From G965276765 sp965276765 (lineage in GTDB: Bacteria > Actinomycetota > Acidimicrobiia > Acidimicrobiales > Palsa-688), in assembly GCA_965276765.1 (NCBI GenBank), contig OZ255627.1, forward strand, positions 5,022,001-5,086,000: a stretch of DNA of 64,000 nucleotides. Direction: 5' to 3'. The notes beneath the pieces were generated by a model that did no database searches, had not been told where the DNA came from, and was given only the letters and a program-made list of their open reading frames with translations. The position numbers were made by a program, and so were the translations under genes. Below are positions 46,271-55,747 of the stretch, piece after piece; position 1 is the stretch's first letter, and every line of letters begins with the position of its first letter.

Positions 46271-46717
46271 TCAGCTCTTCTGGAGTTCCTCGGCGAGCAT
46301 CACGATGATGCCGCTGGGTCCGCGGACGTACGTGAGCTTGTAGACGTCCTGGTAGGTGGCCACGCCGCGTAGCGGATGGCAGCCGTGCTTTGCGGCGATC
46401 TCGAGGGCTTCGTCGATGTTGTCGACCGAGAAGGCGACGCGGTGCATGCCGATCTCGTTAGGCCGGGTCGGCTCGGTCTCGATCGCGTCGGGGTGGAGGT
46501 ACTCGAAGAGTTCGAGGTGGCCGGTGCCATCCGGAGTCTGAAGCATGGCGATATTGGCGTGGTTACCGTCTAGACCGACGGCGGTGTCGGTCCAGTCGCC
46601 ACTGACTGTGTCGCGGCCGAGCACGGTCAAACCGAGGTCGGTGAAGAACGCGATCGTCGCCTCGAGGTCGCGCACGGCTATGCCGATGTTCTCGAGCTTG
46701 ATGGGCACGCTATGCAC
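46271..46717 (-). CDS. VOC-family (glyoxalase/epimerase-like) protein
   Basis: A 148-residue protein with two beta-alpha-beta-beta-beta modules. IKLENIGIAVRDLEATIAFFTDLGL opens the first module; HLELFEYLHPD and IGMHRVAFSVDNIDEALEIAAKHG, IIVMLAEEL follow. Metal-ligand positions (H and E) are plausible in HLELFEY and MHRVAF. Family members include methylmalonyl-CoA epimerase and glyoxalase I; substrate not predictable. Confidence 0.85.
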   Translation of the reverse strand: MHSVPIKLENIGIAVRDLEATIAFFTDLGLTVLGRDTVSGDWTDTAVGLDGNHANIAMLQTPDGTGHLELFEYLHPDAIETEPTRPNEIGMHRVAFSVDNIDEALEIAAKHGCHPLRGVATYQDVYKLTYVRGPSGIIVMLAEELQKS

Positions 46718-47191
46718 GCTACCGAGTCAAGGTGATCGTTTCAGCGGTGTAGGTACAGGACTCGCAGGGCCGGGCCCGGAGCCATGCCGCAGAGTTGACG
46801 CCGTATCAGTGAGACGCCGAGCGCCGCTTGCCGATCGTCTACCGAGCGCCCCCCGAGTGGAGAGAGCCATAGAGTTCAGCGCGTGTTCGAACGGCACCGT
46901 CAGGCGAAGTCGTACCTCGGGCTTGAGCTTTCTCTCGCCCGGCAGCAAGCCACCAATGATGACGCCGCCAAGGATCTCCGGATGATCGACCTTGACGACA
47001 TCGAGGGGCACCTTCGCACTCGAGGACGACTATCGGGCCGAGCCACTCAACCTTGTTTCGCGCAAAGTCGTGTGGTTGAAGGTGCGTGGTGCTGAGACGC
47101 ACCAGCGGTGCCAACGAGCTCGGTAAACGATCGGTCGGTGAGCTGTCCGCTGGTGAGGAAGGGTCCAGGGGTGACGGCGGTTGAAGGGGTC
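46718..47191. other. About 470 bases without a supportable gene
   Basis: Minus-strand pieces in different frames (KVEWLGPIVVLECEGAP; VKVDHPEILGGVIIGG; KPEVRLRLTVPFEHAL) look faintly like decayed coding sequence. I cannot name the family. No promoter or repeat was found. Confidence 0.3.
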
Positions 47192-47770
47192 ATGGTCACC
47201 ACCTGCCGGACGCTCCTGATCTCGGGGAGCCTGCGAAACAGCTCGACGAACACCGCCGTGCTCCGCACCGCCCAAGCCAGCGCGCCCGAAGGCGTCGACG
47301 CAGCTCTCTACGAGGGCCTGGGTGGTCTTCCGCACTTCAACCCCGATGACGAGACCGATCTTCTGCCCTTGGCGGTGGCCGAACTGCGAGCTTCGGTCCA
47401 GGCGGCCGACGCGCTGGTGTTTTCGGTCCCGGAGTATGCGGGGGCGATGCCGGGCTCGTTCAAGAACCTGTTGGACTGGTTGGTGGGTGATGACCAGCCC
47501 GGCGCCATCGCCGGGAAGCCAGTGGCGTGGATCAACGCGTCGCCTCGGGGAGCGATCAACGCCCACGACTCGCTGCGCAAGGTGTTGAGCTACGCCAGTG
47601 CCACCATCGTCGAGTCGGCCTGTATCGAGGTTCCGGTGACCGGCATCATGATCGGTGCCGACGGCCTCATCGCCGACATAACGACCCGCGAGCGCATCAC
47701 CAGCGCGTTGGCCACCCTCGCCAGCAACGACGAGGGGCGCGACTCCACCAAGGCGACGGGCGTCTCGTAG
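47192..47770 (+). CDS. NAD(P)H-dependent FMN reductase (flavodoxin-fold)
   Basis: About 192 residues from ATG 47192 (MVTTCRTLLISGSLRNSS); GTG 47171 is another possible start. LLISGSLRNSSTNTAVLRTA is the FMN-phosphate loop, VFSVPEYAGAMPGSFKNLLDWL the second flavin loop, and INASPRGAINAHDSL the third; these are diagnostic for the PF03358 family. It would reduce FMN, quinones or azo/nitro compounds. Confidence 0.9.
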   Translation: MVTTCRTLLISGSLRNSSTNTAVLRTAQASAPEGVDAALYEGLGGLPHFNPDDETDLLPLAVAELRASVQAADALVFSVPEYAGAMPGSFKNLLDWLVGDDQPGAIAGKPVAWINASPRGAINAHDSLRKVLSYASATIVESACIEVPVTGIMIGADGLIADITTRERITSALATLASNDEGRDSTKATGVS

Positions 47771-47850
47771 GAGGATCCTCATCTGACATCGCTCCGATGA
47801 CGGCCAAGGCGCCCGACGCGTCCCGGTTGTGGCATCGCTTAGCGGGACGG

Positions 47851-48261
47851 TCAGCGGGCCTCGGTCAGCGGCACCAGGGCCATCAGCTCACGGGCCGGCG
47901 TTGCGGCGGTGTCCGCCGGGTCGACGTCGGGAAGGAGTGGCAAGGTCATGGCGATCACGCTGCCGTGCCTCGGCCGGGGGGTGACCCTAACGTACGCGCC
48001 GCCCTCACGGCCCGGAGCCACCTGGCGCAAGTAGTCCACGGTGCCCGAGTCCTGGTTGACAGCGACCCGCAGAGAGAAGACCCGGCCGTCCTTGACGGCC
48101 CGCCAACCTGAGGCGGTGTCGCCCGATATCGAGTCCGCGAAGGCGGGCGCCCACTGGGGGATGTGCATCGGGTCAGCGAGCAGTCCGACCACGGTGGCCA
48201 CGGCCGCATCACTCTCGATGCTCTGGGTTTCGGTCCGGGCGGGAGTGGGCGCTTCAGCCAT
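47851..48261 (-). CDS. SRPBCC (START-like) family protein, copy 2
   Basis: A 136-residue paralogue of the protein at 40015-40419: ARTETQSIESDAAVATVVGLL, DPMHIPQWAPAFADSI and VIAMTLPLLPDVDPADT correspond closely. It is the last gene of a minus-strand series with a VOC protein, a cupin and an AraC-type regulator. The 15-base gap to the VOC gene suggests co-transcription. Confidence 0.82.
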   Translation of the reverse strand: MAEAPTPARTETQSIESDAAVATVVGLLADPMHIPQWAPAFADSISGDTASGWRAVKDGRVFSLRVAVNQDSGTVDYLRQVAPGREGGAYVRVTPRPRHGSVIAMTLPLLPDVDPADTAATPARELMALVPLTEAR

Positions 48262-48276
48262 GGCCGTCGGGAGGCT

Positions 48277-48741
48277 TCAACTCCCGGGGGTGTATTTCTT
48301 GTTCGGGTCTTCGGGGCTCATGATGCCGCAGTGGTTTCCGTCGGGATCGGCGACGATGGCGTACCGGCTGCCCCAGAACGCGTCGTAGGGCGCTTGGCGC
48401 CCTGGGTGACCGACCCCGGTCAGCTCGGCGTAGAGATCGTCGACAGCCGCCGGCGAGGGGACCGAGAAGTTGAGGACGCTGCGGCTCGCCGAGGGGGCGG
48501 CGGTCTGGTCAGGTTCCCAGTCTGGGAACCACAGCTTGGTCATGGCCAGGTTGTCGAACTCCACGCTGACACCGTTGACGGTGGTCGCCTCGGCGTGGCG
48601 GGCTCCGGTGCCCGGCGGCCACTCGAAGCCGGCGGCCTCGGGAAGGTCCAAGCCCAGACGCCGGTAGAAAGCGACGGTGGCGTCCATGTCGGCGACGATC
48701 AGGTTCACCTGGTTGAACGTCGGCTGGCTCTCGGCGGTCAC
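48277..48741 (-). CDS. VOC-family glyoxalase/bleomycin-resistance-like protein
   Basis: About 154 residues from GTG 48741, which overlaps the cupin stop as GTGA. FNQVNLIVADMDATVAFYRRLGLDLPE, VNGVSVEFDN and SRYAIVADPDGNHCGIMSPED are the standard VOC blocks; the last resembles the C-terminal strand of antibiotic-binding or glyoxalase-like members. Function within the cluster unknown. Confidence 0.85.
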   Translation of the reverse strand: MTAESQPTFNQVNLIVADMDATVAFYRRLGLDLPEAAGFEWPPGTGARHAEATTVNGVSVEFDNLAMTKLWFPDWEPDQTAAPSASRSVLNFSVPSPAAVDDLYAELTGVGHPGRQAPYDAFWGSRYAIVADPDGNHCGIMSPEDPNKKYTPGS

Positions 48742-49184
48742 CGGTTCCCCCTGCTGTCGGCGCGGCCAGCGTCGAAGCCGCCGTCTGACTGGTCGAGCGG
48801 CCGGTGCTCGCCACCCGGGCCTGGGGTGATGTGGACCAGTCGGCTGGGCTCTTGGATCGCCACTCGATGCCACATGCCACGGGGCACCACGAACGCTTCA
48901 CCGGCTCGGACGGTCACGATCCGTTCGCCGTCGGGCTCTTCGAGGGCGACGTTCACCCGCCCCGAGACCAGGTATAACAGCTCGTCGCCGTCGGGGTGCA
49001 TCTCGCCTCGATGCGGCGGGTCCGCGGTCAACAGCGGGGCGCTAACGGTGTAGCCGTCGGCGTTGGGCGGCGGACCGTCAGACCACTCCAGCAGACAGGC
49101 GCCGCCGGCACGGTCGAGGCCGACCAGCGTCTCGGACAGATCGAAGGGCACAGACAGGCAGGTGACAGTCATGCCCGTCATCAT
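48738..49184 (-). CDS. Cupin-domain protein
   Basis: About 148 residues from ATG 49184, whose first base is the last base of the preceding AraC stop (TGATG). GEMHPDGDELLYLVSGRVNVAL is cupin motif 1 (H-x-D-x-D-E-x(3)-V-x-G) and GEAFVVPRGMWHRVAI motif 2 with a histidine; a metal site is likely. A C-terminal acidic/basic tail of about 20 residues follows. Probably a small sensor, isomerase or dioxygenase. Confidence 0.85.
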   Translation of the reverse strand: MMTGMTVTCLSVPFDLSETLVGLDRAGGACLLEWSDGPPPNADGYTVSAPLLTADPPHRGEMHPDGDELLYLVSGRVNVALEEPDGERIVTVRAGEAFVVPRGMWHRVAIQEPSRLVHITPGPGGEHRPLDQSDGGFDAGRADSRGNR

Positions 49185-49646
49185 CAACCGGCCACCTCGA
49201 GGGTGTCTTGTAAGTTTGGGAGCTCCTCGGCGGCCAACCAGGCGGCCGGCGCGAAGCCGGCCAGGTCCTGCCACTCATGGGTCAGGTGGGCTTGGTCCTG
49301 GTAGCCGCAGCCGGCCGCCACTATCGCCAACGACGCCCCGGGGCACTCCAGCAGGCGGCTGGACGTTGACGCAGCTCAGGCTCGTGCCGTACCCGATGGT
49401 GGCGGAAGAGTTGTGCAGACCCCCGACCAGCGCCGGGAACGAACCGGGGGCCTGGCCGCTGTCGGGCATCGCTGCCACGTCGATCGCCGAGTCGATGCCA
49501 ACGATCAACGTGAGAGACGGGGACGGCAACCCGAGATGCGACCCCGGCTTCAACCCCTCAAAGCGCGAGCCCACATACTCCTCGACGTACGGGCGAAGGC
49601 AACCGGCAGGACGACCACGAGCACTCTCCATCACCGGACCGGCCAC
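49184..49646 (-). pseudogene. AraC-family regulator with internal deletion
   Basis: The N-terminal domain is present (CLRPYVEEYVGSRFEGL, LPSPSLTLIVGIDSAID, LHNSSATIGYGTSLSCVNVQ). After a junction at about 49360 the frame changes and only the last AraC helix-turn-helix remains: ECPGASLAIVAAGCGYQDQ, AHLTHEWQDLAGFAPAAWL. About half of the protein between is gone. Its stop overlaps the cupin start, so it headed the cupin-VOC-SRPBCC operon. Confidence 0.75.
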
Positions 49647-49929
49647 CAGGCAAGGATACGGGACCGCTCACTTCGTCCCGCTGAGCGATCCCTCTACGGC
49701 GACGATCTCCCCGGCGAGTGGCCGCATGCCGCTGCTCCGTATGCCGTTCGCCATGCGGGCGACTCTGGTGGGTGTGCCTGGGGTGGCGCGAGAGCCATCG
49801 TTCGGTCGCCGGCGGGTGACTACGAAGCACACCGCAACCCGCACTCAGATCGGGCAGCCTGTTTCGAGCTGTGGACTGCGGCAGCGTCGACGCCCTTGAC
49901 GGGCGAGTAGCACGCGGAGGGGAGGAGGG
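49647..49929. other. Intergenic, no supported gene
   Basis: A plus-strand frame ends ARAIVRSPAGDYEAHRNPHS then a stop near 49910 and has a coding look, but no family, start or homologous upstream part is visible. It is probably a remnant. Confidence 0.25.
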
Positions 49930-51191
49930 TCAGGCGCCGGCCGGTGTCTCCAGGCGGGCCAGCTCACCCTCGACGGTGAACCCCCGGACGCTCGGCATGA
50001 GCATGGTGGCGACGAGAATCACCAGCATGAGCGCTCCCGAGCCGCCCAGCACCGTCCGTGCTCCCCATGCCGCGGCTGCCGGGCCGGCCAGGATGAACCC
50101 GAACGGCAGGGCCAGGAAGGCGACGAAGTAGTCGTAGCTGATCACCCGGGAGAGCACGTCGTCGGGGACGACCTTCTGGACCGCCGTGTACAGAAGGTCG
50201 TTGAAGGTCAGGATCCCGAGGAAGCCGACGGCGGCGACCACGCAGATGGCGGGCAGGGGCAGTCGCGCGGCGAAGGCGGCCGGGAGCGCCGGCCAGACCA
50301 GCATCAGCGCCGAGCCGACCAGCAGCGGGCGGCGGGGGCGGATCCGGATCGTGCCGAGCCCGCCGATCACCGCGCCGACGGCACCCACGGACCCGACAGC
50401 GGCCCACGCCGTGGCCCCGCCGTAGTAGCGCTGGGCAAGCACTGGGCCCAAGGTGAGGTAGACGCCGGTGAAGAAGTTGAACGCCGCCGCCGACAGCACC
50501 ACATTGCGGTACCAGGCCCGGGACCAGAACGCCGTCCACCCCTCCCGTAGGTCGGCCAGCACCGACTGGCGTCCCCGGCGGGGAGCAGCTGCACCCGCAG
50601 CGCCAGGAGAAAGCAGACGTTGACCGCGAAGCTCAGCCCGTCGCCGAGGATCGCCCACCCGGCGCCGACGGTCACGACCAGCACGCCGCCCACCGATGGC
50701 GCCACCACCGAGGTGATGTTGGAAGCCATCGACTGCAGCATGTTGGCCTGCTGGAGCTGGCCCTCGTCGACCACCGCCGGCACCAGGCCGCGAGCAGCAG
50801 GCGTGAAGAAGCCGCCACCCACACCCTGCACGGCGGCCAGGGCCGCGACGGCCCAGATGGCCGGGTGACCGAGAACGAACAGCAGCCCCAGGGCGACCTC
50901 GCCCGCCGCCCGCGAGGCGTCGGCGCCGACCATCACCCACCGGCGCGACCAGCGGTCGGCGGCCACGCCGCCGAAGAGGAACAGGGCCAGCCCGGCCAGC
51001 TGCTCGATGCCGAGCACCACGCCGAGGTCGGTGGCCGAGTGGGTCTCGCGCAGCACGGCGAACGCCAGGGCGACCGGTACCAGACCGCTACCGAGCGACG
51101 ACACCGTCTGACCGGCGAAGACCTTGCGGAAGCGGGGGTCACGCAGCGGCCCGAAGGTCCCGCGACCTCGATCCGCTCCCGCCCCGCCCAT
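49930..51191 (-). pseudogene. MFS transporter with one frameshift
   Basis: Two frames make one MFS_3-type exporter of about 420 residues. The first (ATG 51191) gives FRKVFAGQTVSSLGSGLVPVAL, GVAADRWSRRWVM and ends at VQLLPAGD. Near 50575 the frame changes to RQSVLADLREGWTAFWSRAW and continues through VIGGLGTIRIRPRRPLLVG to the stop. One inserted G (GGGG run) explains it. It is a paralogue of the transporter at 54473-55747. Confidence 0.8.
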
Positions 51192-51751
51192 CCCCCGCAC
51201 CGTAGCCTCGCCCTCGGTGCCGCGGCCCCGCTGCGGAGCCGGCTGGTCCCCACTCCGAGCGCTGAACCCATGGCGTCCGTCGGCCGTCGGGCGCAGATCA
51301 AACCATCTTGAGCGGTGCCGCCCGGCGGAAGCAGAAGCACAAAATCGGCGATCTTCCCTCTTGCCCCGCACCCCTGTGGCGCCGTCACGGTCGACGACCT
51401 TCGATTCAGGACTCGGGTTGTCGCAACCGGGCAAGCGGGTCCCCGTGCCGTGCTCACACTCCCTCCGGCCATGGCGCTCAACGCAGTTGGCCATCGGTTA
51501 CCCATCCGACCATTTGTCGTGCAGTCGGCCGCGCCGTGCCATAGGAGGAAGGGCTTGCGGCGACAGTCACGCAGTCGATCGGCAGCTTCGGCGGGGAGTC
51601 GGCGTCGCACAAGCGGATGGTCATGTGAGACGGGCCCACGCCGCCAGCAGACCGACGACTGCTGGGGTAGAGCGCGACGACTGCGCCCGGCAGAGCATGG
51701 CAGCATGTTCCGGTGGATCGAGGCCTTGCTGGCCGGACAGGCCAAGTCACC
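51192..51751. other. 560 bases without a supported gene
   Basis: A plus-strand frame (about 51315-51755) contains VTVDDLRFRTRVVATGQAGP and looks weakly coding, but nothing identifiable. The promoter of the downstream monooxygenase must lie here. No strong promoter-like hexamers were found. Confidence 0.3.
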
Positions 51752-53107
51752 GTGAGCAGTTCTCCCCGTGTGATCATCGTGGGCGGCGGCATTGGTGGTC
51801 TGTGCTTGGCGCACGGTCTGCGCAAAGCCGGCATCGCCGTCGATGTCTACGAACGTGACCGAGCCCCCGACGCCCGACGCGACGCGTACCTCATCGCCAT
51901 CAACCCTGCTGGTAGCCGGTCGTTGCGTGCCTGCTTGCCCGACCCGCTGTGGCAGGCGTTTGTCGCTACGGCCGGCCGCGGCGGCGACTTCGGGTTCCTG
52001 ACCGAGCGCCTGATGGGCCTGGTGGTCGTCGAGGAATCGACGATGTATCCGCGCAGCGGACTCGACCCGGTCGAGGACCACTACGCGGTCGACCGGCGCA
52101 CCCTGCGTCGGTTGCTGCTGACTGGGCTGGACGACGTCGTGCACTTCGACGCGGAGTTCGTCCGCTACGAGCACAGCGATGGCCGCCCGGTCGCGGTATT
52201 CGCCGACGGTCGTCGCGCCATCGGCGACCTGCTTGTCGGCGCCGACGGCGCCTCCTCTCGCCTATGTAGGCAGTACCTGCCGCAGGCCGTACCCGCGATC
52301 CTCGACGTCGTCGGAATCGGACACAAGATTCACCTGACCCAAGAGACCCGGGCCTGGGTGCCGACCCGGCTGCAGTCCGGCATGAACACGATCATGGTGG
52401 ACGCGCCGGCGTTCCTGTTCACCTCTGTCTACCAGCCGCCGTCAGACGCGAGAAGCACACTTGAACACGTCACCGGAACTCCGGCCGAGATCAACGCCTC
52501 CCCATACCTGCTGGGCGCACTCGTCGCCGACCGCGCCGCGCTGCCAGCCGACCTCGCCGCCCTCGACACCGAGGGCCTGCGGCACGCGGTCGATGAGATC
52601 GTCGCCGACTGGCACCCGACGCTACGGCGTCTGCTCGCCGAGTCCGACCCGGCTACCCGAGCGGCGATCACCTTCTCCTGTTCCCCGGAGTCACCGCCAT
52701 GGCCCACCACGAACGTAACCGTGCTCGGCGACGCGATCCACGCCATGCCGCCGGTTGGCGGCCTCGGCGGCAACACCGCGCTACGTGACGCCCGGCTACT
52801 CACCCAACAGTTGACCTCGGTCGCCCAAGGCAACCAAGCACTGCTCGGCGCGGTGCGCGGCTACGAGGACGAGATGCGCGCCTACGGCTATGCAGCCGTC
52901 CGCAGCACCATGACGACCCAAGACCAGGCCCTGTCCACCGGCGCTCTGCGCCTGCGTGCTGTCCGGGCGTTCTTCCAGCTCTGCGGCGCCGTGGCACCAC
53001 TACGACGGCAAGCCTTCAAGAACGCCTGGTACGCCAACACCAAACCACGCCCCTGGGAACTCGAGCCCCCGCACCCCAAGCCTGGTAACCGGGCCGCCGT
53101 CTCGTAA
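51752..53107 (+). CDS. FAD-dependent aromatic-type monooxygenase
   Basis: About 451 residues from GTG 51752. RVIIVGGGIGGLCLAHGLRKAG is the FAD-binding dinucleotide motif, DLLVGADGASSRLCRQ the D-G motif, and VTVLGDAIHAMPPVGGLGGNTALRDA the second FAD-ribityl motif of group A flavin monooxygenases. Relatives hydroxylate phenols, polyketides or tetracyclines/rifamycins. No biosynthetic cluster surrounds it, so a detoxification or drug-modifying role is possible; this is inference. Confidence 0.9.
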   Translation: MSSSPRVIIVGGGIGGLCLAHGLRKAGIAVDVYERDRAPDARRDAYLIAINPAGSRSLRACLPDPLWQAFVATAGRGGDFGFLTERLMGLVVVEESTMYPRSGLDPVEDHYAVDRRTLRRLLLTGLDDVVHFDAEFVRYEHSDGRPVAVFADGRRAIGDLLVGADGASSRLCRQYLPQAVPAILDVVGIGHKIHLTQETRAWVPTRLQSGMNTIMVDAPAFLFTSVYQPPSDARSTLEHVTGTPAEINASPYLLGALVADRAALPADLAALDTEGLRHAVDEIVADWHPTLRRLLAESDPATRAAITFSCSPESPPWPTTNVTVLGDAIHAMPPVGGLGGNTALRDARLLTQQLTSVAQGNQALLGAVRGYEDEMRAYGYAAVRSTMTTQDQALSTGALRLRAVRAFFQLCGAVAPLRRQAFKNAWYANTKPRPWELEPPHPKPGNRAAVS

Positions 53108-53205
53108 CCCAACGACCTACGGACGACATCGAGTGGCCAGCGCGCAGCGTTGGGTCATAACCAGGAGCGGATCCCTGACCGGGCGGAAGGACCGCTGCGA
53201 GGATG

Positions 53206-53476
53206 GCCGGGTCGATGACGACCAGCGGTGGAACCACAACCTGCACTACCACCGGGTCATCCTCGAGGCTCTTCCTCGGCCCTGCGGACGGGCCCTCGAC
53301 GTCGGCTGCGGCGAGGGCACCCTGACTCGCCAGCTACGCCAGCGAGTCCCCGGCGTGGTTGGCTTTGACCTGGACGCCTCCAGCGTGGAGCTGGCCCGAC
53401 GCCAGGATCCTGCCGGCGACATCGACTACGTCGCCGGCGACTTCCTCACCGCTGAGCCCGCGGTAGCCCTCGAAAC
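53206..53476 (+). pseudogene. N-terminal part of a SAM-dependent methyltransferase
   Basis: DDDQRWNHNLHYHRVILEAL, CGRALDVGCGEGTLTRQL (SAM motif I) and DYVAGDFLTAEPA (motif II) are clear class I methyltransferase. After about 90 residues homology stops and the open frame runs directly into a retropepsin-like protein at 53511. The other two thirds of the enzyme are missing, so it was cut by recombination. The fusion frame is probably accidental. Confidence 0.7.
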
Positions 53477-53510
53477 AGTCGACTGGGGCAAGCCTCATAG
53501 GATTACCGCC

Positions 53511-54308
53511 ATGGAGGTTGTCGCGCTGGTCATCGAGGCGGACCCCGATGACCCTGACTGCGCGGTGGTTCTGGTCGACGGCACGATCGCCGGGCGGCCG
53601 TACCGGTTCGTTCTCGACACCGGCGCAGCGCGGACTCACGTGGTGTCCGACGAGTTCACGATGACCCTCCCAAAGGTGGGCACGCATACCTCGTCGGCCA
53701 TCTTCGGAGCGGAGCAGCAGTTGCTCGTAGCGCTCGAAGGTGTGTCGGTTGGTCCGTTGGCGGCATCCAGGGTGGACGCCCAACTGGTCGACCGCGGCCA
53801 GCCGAACGCACAGAACCTGCTGGGCATGGATGTGTTGAAGCAGTACTGCTGCCACTTTCGTTTCGGTGACCGGACGCTCAGCGTCGGCACCACGGCCACC
53901 GGTACACGGCGTCGTCTGCGGACTGATGATGTTGCTCACCCGTACCTCGACGTCAACTGGCCGGGCGCGAGTGCGCTATCGGCGTGGGATAGCGGTGCTG
54001 GCATTACCATCGTCGACGAAGGCTTCTGGCAGCAGCACGTCGGCCTGTTCAACGCTCGCGGCACGTCAATCGGCACCGACGCCTTCGGAGCGCGTGTCGA
54101 CACTCCCACCTTCATGATGGTCGAAGCGGAGATCGGCGGTGAGGTGTTCGAGCCGCACAAGGTCGCCGTGGTCGACTTGTCATCGCTAAACGCCACCGTC
54201 GACCCACCTGTCGATCTCATCCTCGGCTATACCACCCTGCGTCAGGCGGACTGGCTCTTCGACTTTCCCGACAAGCGATGGGCCATCACCGGACGTAATG
54301 GACCGTGA
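53511..54308 (+). CDS. Two-lobed retropepsin-like aspartic protease family protein
   Basis: 265 residues from ATG 53511. Lobe 1 has RPYRFVLDTGAARTHVVSDEF and, later, QNLLGMDVLKQY; lobe 2 has SAWDSGAGITIVDEGFW and, later, VDLILGYTTLRQADW. Each lobe therefore has an active-site D-T/S-G-A and the hydrophobic-hydrophobic-glycine partner of an aspartic-protease fold. Retropepsins normally dimerise; here two copies lie in one chain, as in pepsin. No signal peptide or membrane segment is seen, so it appears cytoplasmic. Activity is not established. Confidence 0.75.
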   Translation: MEVVALVIEADPDDPDCAVVLVDGTIAGRPYRFVLDTGAARTHVVSDEFTMTLPKVGTHTSSAIFGAEQQLLVALEGVSVGPLAASRVDAQLVDRGQPNAQNLLGMDVLKQYCCHFRFGDRTLSVGTTATGTRRRLRTDDVAHPYLDVNWPGASALSAWDSGAGITIVDEGFWQQHVGLFNARGTSIGTDAFGARVDTPTFMMVEAEIGGEVFEPHKVAVVDLSSLNATVDPPVDLILGYTTLRQADWLFDFPDKRWAITGRNGP

Positions 54309-54472
54309 GATGATTAGTCCTTGGTTGGGCGGTTCTCGGTAGAAGATCGGCTACTGCGACGACCCTCGGCGTGCGCGGAGGACGAGGGACAGATCGCCGA
54401 AGCGGAGCGGAGTGCCTGAGGGGGTAGCTCCAACCGGCCGGGCGTTGTTGTGTGCGGGCGGCCGGTAAGCCG

Positions 54473-55747
54473 CTATACCCCTTGCGATTGGGGTGGTGCC
54501 GGTCTCGTGTTTGGTTCGGTGATGGCGACAGCCGGCGGGCGGAGCCGTCGCACGTCGGGGACAGCGAGGACGGCGACGCTGGTCACGACAATCCAGGTCG
54601 CGCCGAAGAAGAGGGTGTCGCGTATACCGAAGGCGGCCGCCGCCGGGCCGGCGAGGGCGAAACCGATCGGAACCAGGGCGGTGGAGCCGAGCCAGTCGTA
54701 GGCGCTGACCCGGGAAAGAAGTTCGGACGGTACGGTCCGCTGCAGGGTCGTCTCCCACAGTGTCGCGAACACGGCCAGACACAGCCCGGCGATGAACCCG
54801 CCGGCGGCGATCCACGCGGTTGCGACCGGGACCGCCACCAAGGCGATCGGGATTGCAAAGCCGATCGAGGCCAGGGTCGCCAGGCGCAGCGGCCGCCGCG
54901 GGCGGATCCGGATAGCGCCAAGACCGCCCACGACGGCGCCGGCGGCCATGGCGGCGAGGATCAACCCCCAGGCCCGAGCCCCGCCCAGGTGGTCCTTCGC
55001 CACCACGGCGCCGAGCACGAGAAACGGCGAGTAGGCAATCAGGTTGAACAACCCGAACTGGGCCACGATGACCCAGAGCCACGTTCTGGAGCGGAACTCG
55101 CGCCATCCGGCGGCGAGCTGGGAGAGCATCGAGCTGCGATCAGGCGCCCGCCGGGCCGGCAGGTCGAGGCGGCCCAGGCACCAGGCGCTCCCGGCGTAGG
55201 TGGCGGCGTCGACAGCCACCGCCCAGCCGGCACCGCCAGCGGCCACGATCACCCCGGCGAGGGCTGGTCCGATCACCCCGCCCGTCGAGTTGGCCACGCC
55301 CCTCAGGGCGTTGGCATCTTGCAGGCGCGGCGAGCTCACGAGCTGGGGGAGGATGCCGGTGAGGGCTGGGTTGAAGAGGGCCTGGCCGGCGCCGAGGACG
55401 CCAGCGAGGACCATGAACGCCCATAGCGGCGGGGACCCGGCCAGCAGCAGGCCGGCCAGGAGGCCCTCGCTGGCGCAACGGACCACGTCGGTGCCGACCA
55501 TCAGGGTCTTGCGGGAGAAGCGATCGGCGAGGACGCCGCCGACGAGGAGCAGGGCCACCAGTGGCACCGTCTCGGCCGACAGCACGTAGCCGACATCGGC
55601 GGCCGGGTGACCCTCGTCGAGTACTGCGAAGGTCAAAGCGACCGGCACCATGCTCGCCCCGATCAGTGACGTCACATAGCCAGTGAAGAAGAGGCGGAAG
55701 TTGCGTTCAGCGAGAACGCCCGAATGCGCCCAGGCCGGGCGTCTCAC
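54473..55747 (-). CDS. MFS transporter
   Basis: About 424 residues from GTG 55747 (VRRPAWAHSGVLAERNFRLFFTGY), the most likely start; the open frame continues upstream over a decayed RES gene. LADRFSRKTLMVGTD follows helix 2 and VVGGLGAIRIRPRRPLRLATL is shared with the frameshifted paralogue at 49930-51191. Twelve helices are predicted. It is probably a drug or metabolite exporter. Confidence 0.88.
   Translation of the reverse strand: MRRPAWAHSGVLAERNFRLFFTGYVTSLIGASMVPVALTFAVLDEGHPAADVGYVLSAETVPLVALLLVGGVLADRFSRKTLMVGTDVVRCASEGLLAGLLLAGSPPLWAFMVLAGVLGAGQALFNPALTGILPQLVSSPRLQDANALRGVANSTGGVIGPALAGVIVAAGGAGWAVAVDAATYAGSAWCLGRLDLPARRAPDRSSMLSQLAAGWREFRSRTWLWVIVAQFGLFNLIAYSPFLVLGAVVAKDHLGGARAWGLILAAMAAGAVVGGLGAIRIRPRRPLRLATLASIGFAIPIALVAVPVATAWIAAGGFIAGLCLAVFATLWETTLQRTVPSELLSRVSAYDWLGSTALVPIGFALAGPAAAAFGIRDTLFFGATWIVVTSVAVLAVPDVRRLRPPAVAITEPNTRPAPPQSQGV

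Noticed and set aside
52956..54308. A genuine 450-residue methyltransferase-protease fusion
   Set aside because: The methyltransferase lacks most of its domain and the protease has its own ATG; a chance in-frame join after recombination is simpler, though kept as a point to test.
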